From Jejuia sp040720935 (GTDB lineage Bacteria; Bacteroidota; Bacteroidia; Flavobacteriales; Flavobacteriaceae), in the NCBI RefSeq assembly GCF_040720935.1, contig NZ_JBFDAE010000004.1:124001-188000 (forward strand): a stretch of 64,000 bases of DNA, in the 5' to 3' direction. Within the stretch, counting starts at the first letter, position 1; each line of letters begins with the position of its first letter. Positions 34,355-43,519 of the stretch are shown piece by piece. Both the position numbers and the translations under genes were made by a program. The notes beneath the pieces were generated by a model. It saw nothing but the letters and a program-made list of their open reading frames with translations. It ran no database searches and was not told the DNA's origin.

Positions 34355-36589
34355 TTAATTTATAGCTAAACCTTTAGTTTGCACATCACCTTTACTATTG
34401 GTAACTCTTATATAGTAAATGCCTTGTGCCCATTGTGCTTTTTTAATGTTGAACTTCTTATCTTTAATACCGTTTTTTTGGTATTTAATAAACCCATACA
34501 CATCTACAATTATAATACTATACGTGTCTTTTGTGGTTTTGGCATCAACACCAAAATCTTCAAGTGCGATAGACCTATTTTTTACCAATTCTCCTTCTTG
34601 AATCTCAACAGTTAAATCTGCTTCGGGAGAGGGCGAGAACATACTAAAACCATAACCTCCTGGGTAATTTGGGTCGTAGCCCTGTAGAAAGTATGTAAAT
34701 GGCTTCCACTCGCCCCAACCACATTCGTTTTTCATTCTAGCTTCAAAGATTAAATTGAGATAGGGCGCTTGGGTTATACACCACATAGGCACAACATTTC
34801 CGTAAATTGTACTTCCGGAAAAATCATCGATATTATGAGGTGCAAACTGAAAGTTTGATGTGTTTAAATTTAATTGTTGAGCGGCATCTTCAAAATACAC
34901 TATACAATCATCAGATATCTTGTACACCTTGTTAGGGTCTGGATCTCCACTTAAAACCTCAGGGTTTGGTGTTCCTATCCAGAAATCAAATTGAACGGGT
35001 TGCCCGTTTACTATTGCTCTTACAAAGGCACTTCTATCTTGAAATGGGTCGTTCTCGTATGGGCCTGACAAATTAGACTCAACCACAATTTGAGTATTGT
35101 TAGTTAGCGGAATATTTTTATCAAGATTCGAAGAATGTTCCCAAACTACTGTTGCCCCTGAAGGCACACCCGACAAAGTGAAAGCTTCTAGCCCATCATG
35201 ACATATTGTTGAGGGTCCATCAATAGTTATTGTAGGAGCTAATGTGGCTTGAGCCGCTAATACTGCTTGGTGGGCATTTAACAAACCATAACCCATCTCA
35301 TCATCCCAAGTACCATTATTTCTACCACTAGTAGTTGCATAAGCATAACCGCCTACTTTTTGAGCTGTACTTTCAATAATATTTCTTACTTCTTGTGCTG
35401 TTAAATTAGGGTTTATTGATAGAATTAGTGCTGCAACCCCACTAACCTGAGGTGCGGCAAAAGAAGTACCATCAACTGCTATGTAATTATCAGACAACGT
35501 AGTAGTATGTATCCCAACTCCAGGAGCAACAATATCCAAATTATTACCAAAATTAGAAAAATTTGCCCTCGTATCGTTTTGGTCAGTAGCCCCTACTGAT
35601 ATTATATTGTTATTAGAAGCAGGGTATTGTACTGCTATAGCTGGAGTGCTATTTCCTGAGGCGCATACCACAACTACATCATTATCTGTTGCATATTGAA
35701 TGGCTGTATCAATTGCATTTGATGGTCCTACATGCAAACTCATTTGTATAACATTCGCTCCATTATCTACAGCATCAATAATGGCATCATCAATAAGAGC
35801 TCCAACAGGAGCAATCACACCAATACAGTATGGTAAAATCTTAATACCTTCTTGATTATTACCACCAGCTAATCCAGAAATCCCCCTATTGTTATTAGTT
35901 TTTGCTCCTACGATACCCGCAACCTGTGTGCCATGGGGATTCATAGTCCTTGTATCATTAGAATTATTTGCATAATTCCATCCTTTCCAATCATCAATAA
36001 ACCCATTATTATCATCATCTAGACCATTACCTGTAGATGGATTATTTGGGTCGCTCCAGACATCTTCTCCTTGATTTAAATGAATGTTTTGATAAATATC
36101 ATTTCCTATTCCTAAATCTGTATGTGTCCAATCAGTACCAGAATCTAATACACTAACAGTAATATTTGGAGTTCCTATAGCAAAATCCCATGCTTGAAAC
36201 ATATTAATATTAGTCAAATACCATTGTAATGTTATTTCAGAATCATTTGGAAAAAAATCAATATATTTTCCGACGCTACTGTATTCGACTTCATCAATTT
36301 CACTCTCAATTGATAGAGAATTTGCAAAATCAGTAATAACTACATTGGAAGGCACCTGTATATCAATAAAACCAAACTTGTTTTTTCTTATAACCTTGTA
36401 TTTTTTAGATATATTTTTTCCTTTTTTAAGTTTAATTGTTATAATTTCAGTATTAATATCATAATCTACTCCATTATGTTTCATTATATATTTATCATTA
36501 ATTTTTTCAAGTTTTTGTTGAATCTTTTCGTTTTGAGAAATTACATTTAAAGTTATTAGAATCAACAAATATTTTAAATATTCTTTCAT
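34355..36589 (-). CDS. Secreted subtilisin-like (S8) serine protease with type IX-like sorting domain
   Basis: 744 residues. A short signal is followed by a propeptide (about 21-110) and the S8 domain with the full triad: D149 (SVLDSGTD), H219 (NPHGTQVAG) and S376 (DGTSFAAPQVSG). A DDDNNGFIDD calcium-like loop sits near residues 191-200. Residues 455-660 look like beta-rich accessory domains. The last 75 or so residues (YSIIIVDVYGFIKYQK through GIYYIRVTN) resemble a type A sorting domain used by the type IX secretion system, so the enzyme probably reaches the surface. It is last in a three-gene run with two small lipoproteins. Confidence 0.9.
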   Translation of the reverse strand: MKEYLKYLLILITLNVISQNEKIQQKLEKINDKYIMKHNGVDYDINTEIITIKLKKGKNISKKYKVIRKNKFGFIDIQVPSNVVITDFANSLSIESEIDEVEYSSVGKYIDFFPNDSEITLQWYLTNINMFQAWDFAIGTPNITVSVLDSGTDWTHTDLGIGNDIYQNIHLNQGEDVWSDPNNPSTGNGLDDDNNGFIDDWKGWNYANNSNDTRTMNPHGTQVAGIVGAKTNNNRGISGLAGGNNQEGIKILPYCIGVIAPVGALIDDAIIDAVDNGANVIQMSLHVGPSNAIDTAIQYATDNDVVVVCASGNSTPAIAVQYPASNNNIISVGATDQNDTRANFSNFGNNLDIVAPGVGIHTTTLSDNYIAVDGTSFAAPQVSGVAALILSINPNLTAQEVRNIIESTAQKVGGYAYATTSGRNNGTWDDEMGYGLLNAHQAVLAAQATLAPTITIDGPSTICHDGLEAFTLSGVPSGATVVWEHSSNLDKNIPLTNNTQIVVESNLSGPYENDPFQDRSAFVRAIVNGQPVQFDFWIGTPNPEVLSGDPDPNKVYKISDDCIVYFEDAAQQLNLNTSNFQFAPHNIDDFSGSTIYGNVVPMWCITQAPYLNLIFEARMKNECGWGEWKPFTYFLQGYDPNYPGGYGFSMFSPSPEADLTVEIQEGELVKNRSIALEDFGVDAKTTKDTYSIIIVDVYGFIKYQKNGIKDKKFNIKKAQWAQGIYYIRVTNSKGDVQTKGLAIN

Positions 36590-36598
36590 TTGATTTAA

Positions 36599-37066
36599 TT
36601 ATTTGATTGTTAATAGTATATTACTTTTACTATCTATTGACGACGGATATATTTTCCAATAATATAAATTACCAATTGCAGCAAAACATTCTGTACATTG
36701 CTTTACAATGACTTCAAGCCTATATTCCGAACGAGGATTACATTTATACAAAGCAATAGTTGAAATTTCGTTTGAGATTGAACTTGTTCGAAATTTCCCT
36801 CCCACTAAAGTGTATTTTTCAAAATCTATGCCCATATCTGTCTCAATGTTTGATATATTAAAAAGTTCTTGTTCATCACTAATAATTAATAATGTATCAC
36901 CAAAATCCTTGAAATAATCATTTTCATTTGAAAACACCTCATTTAATAAATTTTGATTTACAGTATTATTAACTGGGGCCGACTCAATGAGCTCCCAATT
37001 ACATGAATCATCCTCATTACAATCCATACATATAATAAATAATATGGCTAACATTAAATTTTTCAT
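36599..37066 (-). CDS. Small secreted protein or lipoprotein, unknown
   Basis: 155 residues. The signal has a possible lipobox at CMDC (residue 16), followed by NEDDSC. No known domain is recognised. Three further cysteines near the end (KCNPRSE, KQCTEC) are unusual for a cytoplasmic protein here and fit an exported fold. It starts 11 bases after the stop of the upstream lipoprotein gene and ends 9 bases before the subtilase start. It may be an inhibitor, chaperone or partner of the protease, but only the operon position supports that. Confidence 0.6.
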   Translation of the reverse strand: MKNLMLAILFIICMDCNEDDSCNWELIESAPVNNTVNQNLLNEVFSNENDYFKDFGDTLLIISDEQELFNISNIETDMGIDFEKYTLVGGKFRTSSISNEISTIALYKCNPRSEYRLEVIVKQCTECFAAIGNLYYWKIYPSSIDSKSNILLTIK

Positions 37067-37077
37067 AATTTTAAATT

Positions 37078-37497
37078 TTAAATATCTGGTTCTTTAATAA
37101 ATGTACCAGATGAAAGATTATTTGGAAAAGGAATGGTTGCAACAGTATAAAGAAACAGGTTTATTACCAACTCATTTTCATTATTATAGCTATAGCCAGT
37201 ACGAACTATTTGTGTTTCATTTTTAAGTTCCCAAGTAATATCCATCTCGGTATCGCTTAAAATCTCAATTGCTATTATTTTTTCTTCTGTGAGTTCTGTA
37301 GGAGAAATAACTACAACATCGTTAGAATTATCTATTATTAAGGTATAATTATACCTTGGATCATGGACATTTGTATTTGTCATGCCATCAAAGAATACGC
37401 CTTTCCATATCACTTTATTATCTGGTTTAGGTTCGTCACTCTTATTACAGTTTAATAGTAACAAGGGCACTAAAAGCATTACAATAAATTTTTTCAT
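37078..37497 (-). CDS. Small lipoprotein, unknown
   Basis: 139 residues, clear lipobox LLLLNC at residue 17 followed by NKSDEPKPDN, a typical exposed lipoprotein linker. The remaining 110 residues look beta-rich (YNYTLIIDNSNDVVVI, MDITWELKNETQIV) and resemble the small secreted lipocalin- or beta-sandwich lipoproteins common in Flavobacteriaceae; no specific family is assigned. It is the first gene of the run leading to the subtilase. Confidence 0.65.
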   Translation of the reverse strand: MKKFIVMLLVPLLLLNCNKSDEPKPDNKVIWKGVFFDGMTNTNVHDPRYNYTLIIDNSNDVVVISPTELTEEKIIAIEILSDTEMDITWELKNETQIVRTGYSYNNENELVINLFLYTVATIPFPNNLSSGTFIKEPDI

Positions 37498-37822
37498 AAT
37501 TCTAAATTTTATTTATAAGATGTAAAAGCATTGCAAAGGTTGCTACTAATTCTAGTATATTTCTTTACAATTTTTTAGTCTTCATTTAAATTCAACTACA
37601 CAATCCTTTTTATTGCTTGTTAATCAAAATAATATATTGTAATAACATGAATTTAAATGACACGAGTTTCTATGTGTTCTTGAATTTGAAAGATGCCTTA
37701 TTACGAAAGATATCTTTCTTATTTTAATAGTTTCAATGCTCCATAGGCAACTAGACTTTAATAGACTAAAAATTACTACCTATTTTGAGAGAGATTGTGT
37801 GTTTAAAATGCCTTAGAGAGAT
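37498..37822. other. Spacer with no recognised feature
   Basis: 325 AT-rich bases upstream of the lipoprotein-subtilase run; no promoter match or gene could be supported. Confidence 0.5.
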
Positions 37823-37978
37823 TTGCTTATCAAATTTAAACACTTAAGTAGTAATATTATATTTAATTTTATAGTAAAAATACGTCAGAAAAAACATTTT
37901 AAATGTGATAAAAATCAGTTTTGTAAACTTTTTTTTATATTTATTTGTATTTACGTAAGTGATAAAAGCTCAAAGTCA

Positions 37979-38077
37979 GGAGACTTTGCGGAACGGCAAG
38001 TTTTAAGGAAACCACCTATTAATGTGATTCCGATAGATGATGAAAATGAGTCAGAACTCTCTGGTAATCAAGACTAA
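37979..38077 (+). pseudogene. Remnant of an RND/MMPL exporter 3' end
   Basis: The open frame from 37823 is mostly unrelated AT-rich sequence, but its end reads DFAERQVLRKPPINVIP and then IDDENESELSGNQD. Aligned with the exporter end (ANKQVLKKPPINIIP), 11 of 15 residues are identical, and 7 of those 11 use different codons. This is a diverged coding homologue rather than a recent copy. It lies just before asnS, on the same strand as the exporter. It is probably what remains of an older exporter allele or tandem paralogue after the subtilase block arrived. Confidence 0.6.
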
Positions 38078-38193
38078 TTACAATTTAGAACCTCTTTTGG
38101 CATAATTATCTAAATTTTATTAAATTTTTAGAATTTAGAATTTCATTTTTAAAGTCTGAAACCATTATATTTACTGTTCAAAATTTAGTTTAC

Positions 38194-39627
38194 ATGCAAT
38201 TATATTCTGTTTTAGAGTTATTACATCAAGACAATAAATTACCAGAAGTTGAAATTAAAGGTTGGGTAAGGACTTTTAGGGCCAATAGATTTATTGCTCT
38301 AAATGATGGCTCTACCATAAACAATATCCAATGTGTTGTTGATTTTGAAAACACAGATGAAACCCTTTTAAAACGGATCACAACTGGTGCTGCTATTCAT
38401 ATAAAAGGAGAACTCGTTGAAAGTCAAGGCAAAGGGCAAAACGTAGAAATTATTGTAAGTAGTTTAGACGTTTTAGGTGATGCGCATCCAGACGAATACC
38501 CAATTCAACCTAAAAAACACTCCTTTGAGTTTTTACGTGAAAATGCGCATTTGCGTACACGAACCAGTACATTTAGCGCCGTAATGCGTTTGCGCTCTAA
38601 CTTATCTTTCGCCATACATAAATATTTTAACGATAATGGTTTTTATTATATGCACACGCCAATTATTACCGGTAGTGATGCAGAAGGCGCAGGAGAAATG
38701 TTTAGAGTTTCTAAGTTAGACGCCAAAAATCCGCCTTTAACAGAAAATGGTGCTATAGATTATTCAAAAGATTTCTTCGGAAAGGAAACCAATTTAACGG
38801 TTTCTGGGCAATTAGAGGCTGAAACCTACGCTATGTCTTTGGGGAAAGTTTATACATTCGGGCCTACTTTTAGAGCCGAAAACTCAAATACATCAAGACA
38901 TTTATCAGAATTCTGGATGATTGAGCCAGAAGTCGCTTTTATGGATTTACCGGGTAATATGGATTTAGCCGAAGATTTCATGAAATACGTGCTAACCTAC
39001 GTCCTTGAGCATAATCGAGAAGATCTGGATTTTTTAGAACAACGTTTACTTAATGAGGAAAAAACCAAGCCCCAAGCAGAACGTAACGACATGAGTTTAA
39101 TTGAAAAATTGAATTTCGTTATTGAAAATAATTTTATGCGTGTAAGCTACACGGAAGCTATAGATATATTAAGAAACAGCAAACCCAATAAAAAGAAGAA
39201 ATTTAAATACCCTATTGAGGAATGGGGTGTAGATTTACAAAGTGAACACGAACGTTTTTTGGTTGAAAAACACTTTAAATGTCCGGTAATTTTATTTGAT
39301 TATCCCGCCAACATCAAAGCATTTTATATGCGTTTAAATGATGATGGAAAAACCGTTCGTGCTATGGATATTTTGTTTCCAGGTATAGGCGAAATGGTTG
39401 GTGGTTCGCAACGGGAGGAACGCTTAGAAGTGCTTAAAGAAAAAATGGCGGCACTAAATATTCCAGAAGAAGAGTTGTGGTGGTATTTAGATTTACGCAA
39501 ATATGGTACTGCGGTGCACTCTGGTTTTGGCCTAGGTTTTGAACGTTTGGTGATGTTTGTTACCGGAATGAGCAATATTCGAGATGTGATACCGTTTCCA
39601 AGAACACCACAAAATGCTGAATTTTAA
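38194..39627 (+). CDS. asnS: Asparaginyl-tRNA synthetase
   Basis: 477 residues. Charges tRNA-Asn. The N-terminal OB-fold anticodon-binding domain (VEIKGWVRTFRANRFIALNDGS) is followed by a class II catalytic core: motif 2 FRAENSNTSRHLSEFWMIEPE and motif 3 GFGLGFERLVMFVTG. It is complete, with the ATG at 38194. It is followed by rpoN on the same strand. Confidence 0.97.
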   Translation: MQLYSVLELLHQDNKLPEVEIKGWVRTFRANRFIALNDGSTINNIQCVVDFENTDETLLKRITTGAAIHIKGELVESQGKGQNVEIIVSSLDVLGDAHPDEYPIQPKKHSFEFLRENAHLRTRTSTFSAVMRLRSNLSFAIHKYFNDNGFYYMHTPIITGSDAEGAGEMFRVSKLDAKNPPLTENGAIDYSKDFFGKETNLTVSGQLEAETYAMSLGKVYTFGPTFRAENSNTSRHLSEFWMIEPEVAFMDLPGNMDLAEDFMKYVLTYVLEHNREDLDFLEQRLLNEEKTKPQAERNDMSLIEKLNFVIENNFMRVSYTEAIDILRNSKPNKKKKFKYPIEEWGVDLQSEHERFLVEKHFKCPVILFDYPANIKAFYMRLNDDGKTVRAMDILFPGIGEMVGGSQREERLEVLKEKMAALNIPEEELWWYLDLRKYGTAVHSGFGLGFERLVMFVTGMSNIRDVIPFPRTPQNAEF

Positions 39628-39744
39628 GTCAACTTTGGCATAACTTTTTCATAGTAGCGTTTAGTTAAAAGAAATTTTATACTTTTAATTAAATTACTTT
39701 TTGTCATGCACTAAGTTAAATGACTATCAAACCCAATCAACAAT

Positions 39745-41205
39745 ATGCTCAAGCAATATTTACAGTTTAAATTATCGCAGAAATTATCTCCGCAGCAAAT
39801 TCAATTAATGAAATTGATACAATTGCCTACACAAGCTTTTGAGCAACGTTTGAAACAAGAGCTTGAGGAAAATCCTGCGCTTGAAGGCGGTAAAGAAGAA
39901 AAGGAAGAGGATTATGACGCTGATTTAGATAATAATACGGATGATTATGAAGATAGCGAAACCATAAATGCCGAAGATATTAATGTTGATGAATATTTAA
40001 GTGATGATGAAATCCCAGATTACCGCACACGTGCGAATAATTACAGTAGTGATGATGAGGAAAAAACGATGCCCTATGCTGCTGGCACCTCGTTTACACA
40101 ACATTTAAAAAATCAACTAAACACGTATAGGCTTTCTGATGAAGAACGTGATATTGCTGAATTCCTTGTTGGGAGTGTTGATGAAAGCGGTTATATAAGA
40201 CGTTCACTTTCAGACATTACAGACGATTTGGCATTCACACAAAACGTTTATACAGAAGAAGATAAGGTTGAACGTGTGTTGAAAATCGTGCATCAATTAG
40301 ATCCTGCTGGTGTTGGTGCTCGCAATCTGCAAGAATGTTTAAGTATTCAATTACATAGAAAAGAAAAAACGGCTGATACCGATTTGGCGATTGCCATAAT
40401 TGATAAGGCATTTGATGCATTTTCAAAAAAGCATTATAAAAAATTACTTCAAAAATTTGATATTACTGAAGCGCAGTTAAAAAATGCCATTACCGAAATT
40501 GAACATTTAAACCCCAAACCTGGTGGTTCTTATGCTGGAAACAACCGTATTGTAGAACATGTTGTTCCAGATTTTGCGATTAAAATTGTGGATGGCGAAT
40601 TAGAATTAACCCTAAATGGTAGAAATGCACCAGAGCTACATGTATCGCGAGAATACAATAACATGCTTAAGGGGTATAAAGACACCAAAGAAAAGAGCAA
40701 GTCGCAAAAAGATGCGGTCATGTTCATTAAGCAAAAGCTGGATGCCGCAAAATGGTTTATTGAGGCCATAAAACAACGCCAACAAACGTTGTTTGTGACC
40801 ATGAGCGCTATAATGCACTACCAAAAAGAATATTTTCTTACCGGTGACGAAAGGAATTTAAAACCTATGATCCTAAAGGATATTGCTGATGAAATTAATA
40901 TGGACGTGTCCACAGTTTCCAGAGTTGCAAACAGCAAATATGTTGACACGCCCTATGGCACCAAATTGATAAAGGAGTTCTTTTCAGAATCAATGAAAAA
41001 CGATCAAGGGGAAGATGTTTCGACTCGAGAAATCAAAAAAATTCTTGAAACGGTTATCGAAGAAGAGGAAAAGAAAAAACCACTTACCGACGAAGCTTTG
41101 GCTAAGATTTTAAAAGAAAAAGGCTATCCTATAGCACGAAGAACCGTTGCAAAATACAGGGAACAATTAGATATTCCTGTGGCCCGTTTAAGAAAAAAGA
41201 TATGA
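39745..41205 (+). CDS. rpoN: RNA polymerase sigma-54 factor
   Basis: 486 residues. Region I (QYLQFKLSQKLSPQQIQLMK, with the Gln/Leu-rich pattern) is followed by an acidic region II (about 50-110), the core-binding domain, the helix-turn-helix (DIADEINMDVSTVSRVANSKY) and the RpoN box ARRTVAKYRE at about 464-473. It directs RNA polymerase to -24/-12 promoters opened by AAA+ activators. Its stop overlaps the start of the next gene (ATGATG). Confidence 0.97.
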   Translation: MLKQYLQFKLSQKLSPQQIQLMKLIQLPTQAFEQRLKQELEENPALEGGKEEKEEDYDADLDNNTDDYEDSETINAEDINVDEYLSDDEIPDYRTRANNYSSDDEEKTMPYAAGTSFTQHLKNQLNTYRLSDEERDIAEFLVGSVDESGYIRRSLSDITDDLAFTQNVYTEEDKVERVLKIVHQLDPAGVGARNLQECLSIQLHRKEKTADTDLAIAIIDKAFDAFSKKHYKKLLQKFDITEAQLKNAITEIEHLNPKPGGSYAGNNRIVEHVVPDFAIKIVDGELELTLNGRNAPELHVSREYNNMLKGYKDTKEKSKSQKDAVMFIKQKLDAAKWFIEAIKQRQQTLFVTMSAIMHYQKEYFLTGDERNLKPMILKDIADEINMDVSTVSRVANSKYVDTPYGTKLIKEFFSESMKNDQGEDVSTREIKKILETVIEEEEKKKPLTDEALAKILKEKGYPIARRTVAKYREQLDIPVARLRKKI

Positions 41206-41810
41206 TGCACCATATCTTAAAGAGCGTTTCGATTATTTTTCATCCTTTATTAATGCCCATTGCCGGTGTTATTTTTTATTTTACAAAATCTCCTCGTTTT
41301 CTTGATGAAGACGTTATTTGGGCAAAACTAATTTCTATATCTATTCTTACCCTTATTTTACCTATTCTTATGTATTTCTTACTTAAAATTTTGGGTCTGG
41401 TAAAATCCATTAATTTAGAAACCACAAAAGAGCGTATTATACCTTTATTTTTAAATGCTCTCGTAATATTTATCGTCATCCGGCGTATCCTCAACCCTAG
41501 CCAATATATTGAGCTTTACTACTTTTTTGTTGGTATTTTAATTTCAACCTTAGCATGTTTGATATTGGCATTTTTTAAATTTAAGGCAAGTATCCATATG
41601 ATTGCTATCGCTGGCGTATTTATGTTTTTTATAGCGTTAAGTATTCACTTTAGCATCAACATCAACGGCACTTTGGCTTTAATGTGTATTATAACGGGAG
41701 CAACGGCTACATCTCGTTTGCATTTAAACGCGCACACATACCAAGAATTAATTATGGGAATTATTGTCGGCATGTTTCCGCAGCTAATTTTAGTGACTTA
41801 TTGGTTATAA
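41202..41810 (+). CDS. Integral membrane protein, PAP2-like superfamily
   Basis: 202 residues with six hydrophobic segments. It begins by overlapping the rpoN stop by four bases, so translation is coupled. Weak resemblance to the C-terminal part of PAP2 phosphatases is seen in ATSRLHLNAHTYQELIMGIIVG, where SRxxxxxHTxxE sits like the family's SRxxxxxH(x5)D motif. Most other PAP2 motifs are absent, so activity is uncertain. This gene regularly follows rpoN in Flavobacteriaceae, as I recall; the function is not established. Confidence 0.65.
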   Translation: MMHHILKSVSIIFHPLLMPIAGVIFYFTKSPRFLDEDVIWAKLISISILTLILPILMYFLLKILGLVKSINLETTKERIIPLFLNALVIFIVIRRILNPSQYIELYYFFVGILISTLACLILAFFKFKASIHMIAIAGVFMFFIALSIHFSININGTLALMCIITGATATSRLHLNAHTYQELIMGIIVGMFPQLILVTYWL

Positions 41811-41846
41811 ATTTTCTTTTTAATGTGTATGAAGAAATTTAAAAAA

Positions 41847-41884
41847 TAAGACCTACAAGGTTTTTAAAACCTCGCAGGTCTTAT
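41847..41884. terminator. Bidirectional terminator-like palindrome
   Basis: ATAAGACCTACAAGG...CCTCGCAGGTCTTAT between convergent genes, a member of the gacctg...caggtc repeat family also present at 48268, 51910 and 63671. Confidence 0.65.
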
Positions 41885-41941
41885 AAGCAAAAGAAAGACA
41901 TAAATTTTTATTTTAGTCCGTCATTTTTGCCATCTAGTAAA

Positions 41942-42637
41942 TTATAATATATAAAACATTAAACCGATTTTAACGGCATTCATTTCTAAAGTTTCTCCGT
42001 TAATTTTTGCACTATCAGAAAAAACAGGATTCAGTCCATAGTATATATATAAATTCCAAGTATTATAACCTACGCTTAAGGTAAGTCCGTATTGAAAATC
42101 ATTATATTCTTCAATATTATTATATTTTAAGTCGCCTAAATCCCCTATAAATTTGCTTCTATTTGAAAATACATAGCCCATTTTTACACCTGTATAGATA
42201 CGCCAAAATCTGTAGGAGCTTGCTGTAGAAGTACGCCACCTGAATTCTATCGGCACTTCTAAAACATGCTCGGAAAACTTGTTTTTTGAATAGTTAATAG
42301 TAGTACCATCAATAATATCGTAAGTATTGTTCCCTGTATTATCTTTATTAATGAGCATATTTTGGATGTAGGAATTTGTAGAATAACCAAGTCCAACGCC
42401 TATAGCCTTATTTCTTCTTTTATTAATGGGCATATCCTTTATAAAACCCAAATGAAACCCCAACGAAAAACTATTTTGCTTTAAACCTGCTGGCTTGTTA
42501 TTAATAAGATTATAGGTTGTGCCTATATAAAACTGGTCTTCCTTATATAAGGAATCTACAATTTTACTGGTTATTTCTTGGGCGAATACAACGGTGGTAC
42601 AAAGGGTGAAAACCAAAAAAATAAGAAACTGTTTCAT
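41942..42637 (-). CDS. PorT-like outer-membrane beta-barrel protein
   Basis: 231 residues with a signal peptide ending VFAQ. The body is built of amphipathic strands (FYIGTTYNLINN, FSLGFHLGFIKD, GVGLGYSTNSYIQ, EVPIEFRWRTS) ending GLMFYIL, an eight-strand barrel pattern like the PorT/porin family. EVPIEFRWRTS and the RFWRIYTGVKMGYVF segment resemble PorT-family barrels. PorT itself is a component of the type IX secretion system; whether this is the functional PorT or a paralogue is not decided here. It is oriented against the rpoN genes and downstream of the S24 repressor. Confidence 0.65.
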   Translation of the reverse strand: MKQFLIFLVFTLCTTVVFAQEITSKIVDSLYKEDQFYIGTTYNLINNKPAGLKQNSFSLGFHLGFIKDMPINKRRNKAIGVGLGYSTNSYIQNMLINKDNTGNNTYDIIDGTTINYSKNKFSEHVLEVPIEFRWRTSTASSYRFWRIYTGVKMGYVFSNRSKFIGDLGDLKYNNIEEYNDFQYGLTLSVGYNTWNLYIYYGLNPVFSDSAKINGETLEMNAVKIGLMFYIL

Positions 42638-42675
42638 TATGCTAAACTAGAATCGTTTCAAATATAGTCTGAAAA

Positions 42676-43443
42676 TTAATTTTTCAAGCCCTTAATCGAT
42701 TTTAATTCAACATTAAGCTCTTGAAATAGCGTTGCAATACTGCTCAACTTTAATTCATCTGCATCATACTCTTGGGTATTGATGCAACAGGTAAATTCCC
42801 ATAATTCCAAAATGGATGCTTTTTTAATATCATATGGATTGTAGAATTTATTGTCGCTACTTAAAGTTAACGTTTCTTCATCTTTTATGTACACGCGCTT
42901 ATACACTAAACCATCATCTTTTGTAAGCACGATATAAGTACGTCCGTTTTTCACCTCATTAATATCGTCCACAAATTTTGCCACAACAAAAGAACCATCT
43001 TTTACCGGCAACATAGAATCGCCACTAATAGGAAACGCTCTATGAGTACCCGTAGGCAAAAACGGGAGTTTTATTTTTTGAAGCTGCTCTATATATTCTG
43101 GGTCTTCATAGCCCTGTAAATACCCTGCCGATGCTTTTGCAGGTATAATTTCAATTAAATCCTCATTAGCTTCATTTACTGTTATTGGAAATAATACACG
43201 CTTGTTTCCTACTTCAATAAAAGAGGTGTCTGTAGCTTTTCGCAAATCGTTCTTCACCAAAATATCTATAGGAATATTAAAGTAGCTTGAGAGTTCTATT
43301 AATCGGTCAATTGGCGGTTCTGAGCGTCCTTCTTCGTATGATCCTACCATAGAGCGCGACCATCCCAACTCATCGGCAAACCGTTCTTGAGAAAACTTTT
43401 TAAGCCCTCGTAGGTGTTTAATATTAGACTGAATATACTTCAT
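42676..43443 (-). CDS. LexA/CI-like repressor: XRE helix-turn-helix with S24 self-cleaving peptidase
   Basis: 255 residues from the ATG at 43443 (MKYIQSNIKHLRG); an upstream GTG at 43461 is less likely. The N-terminal XRE HTH (FSQERFADELGWSRSMVGSYE) is followed by a linker with the probable cleavage site A106-G107 (KASAGYLQG), and an S24 domain with catalytic S143 (SGDSMLP) and K182 (VYKRV). In LexA-type repressors, RecA filaments trigger self-cleavage and derepression. It is divergent from dnaE and dinB with 76 bases between starts, so it almost certainly controls them. Confidence 0.9.
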   Translation of the reverse strand: MKYIQSNIKHLRGLKKFSQERFADELGWSRSMVGSYEEGRSEPPIDRLIELSSYFNIPIDILVKNDLRKATDTSFIEVGNKRVLFPITVNEANEDLIEIIPAKASAGYLQGYEDPEYIEQLQKIKLPFLPTGTHRAFPISGDSMLPVKDGSFVVAKFVDDINEVKNGRTYIVLTKDDGLVYKRVYIKDEETLTLSSDNKFYNPYDIKKASILELWEFTCCINTQEYDADELKLSSIATLFQELNVELKSIKGLKN

Positions 43444-43464
43444 CTTAAAAAAATTTAACACTAT

Positions 43465-43511
43465 TTGCTACAAATATAAGCAACAAAAACTACAATTAGT
43501 AGCTAATTTTG
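43465..43511. promoter_or_regulatory. Divergent promoters and candidate operators of the S24 repressor
   Basis: Minus-strand -7 TATATTTG at 43471-43478 and plus-strand -7 TAATTTTG at 43504-43511. Two short inverted repeats overlap them: TTGCT-N9-AGCAA (43465-43483) and ATTAG-TAG-CTAAT (43496-43508). They share the GCTA/TAGC core, as expected for binding sites of one repressor. Confidence 0.5.
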
Positions 43512-43519
43512 TTAATCTT

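Noticed and set aside
37823..37978. First part of the 84-codon frame before asnS as a gene
   Set aside because: AT-rich, Lys/Phe/Ile-rich sequence without a family match; only its last 30 or so codons resemble known coding sequence.
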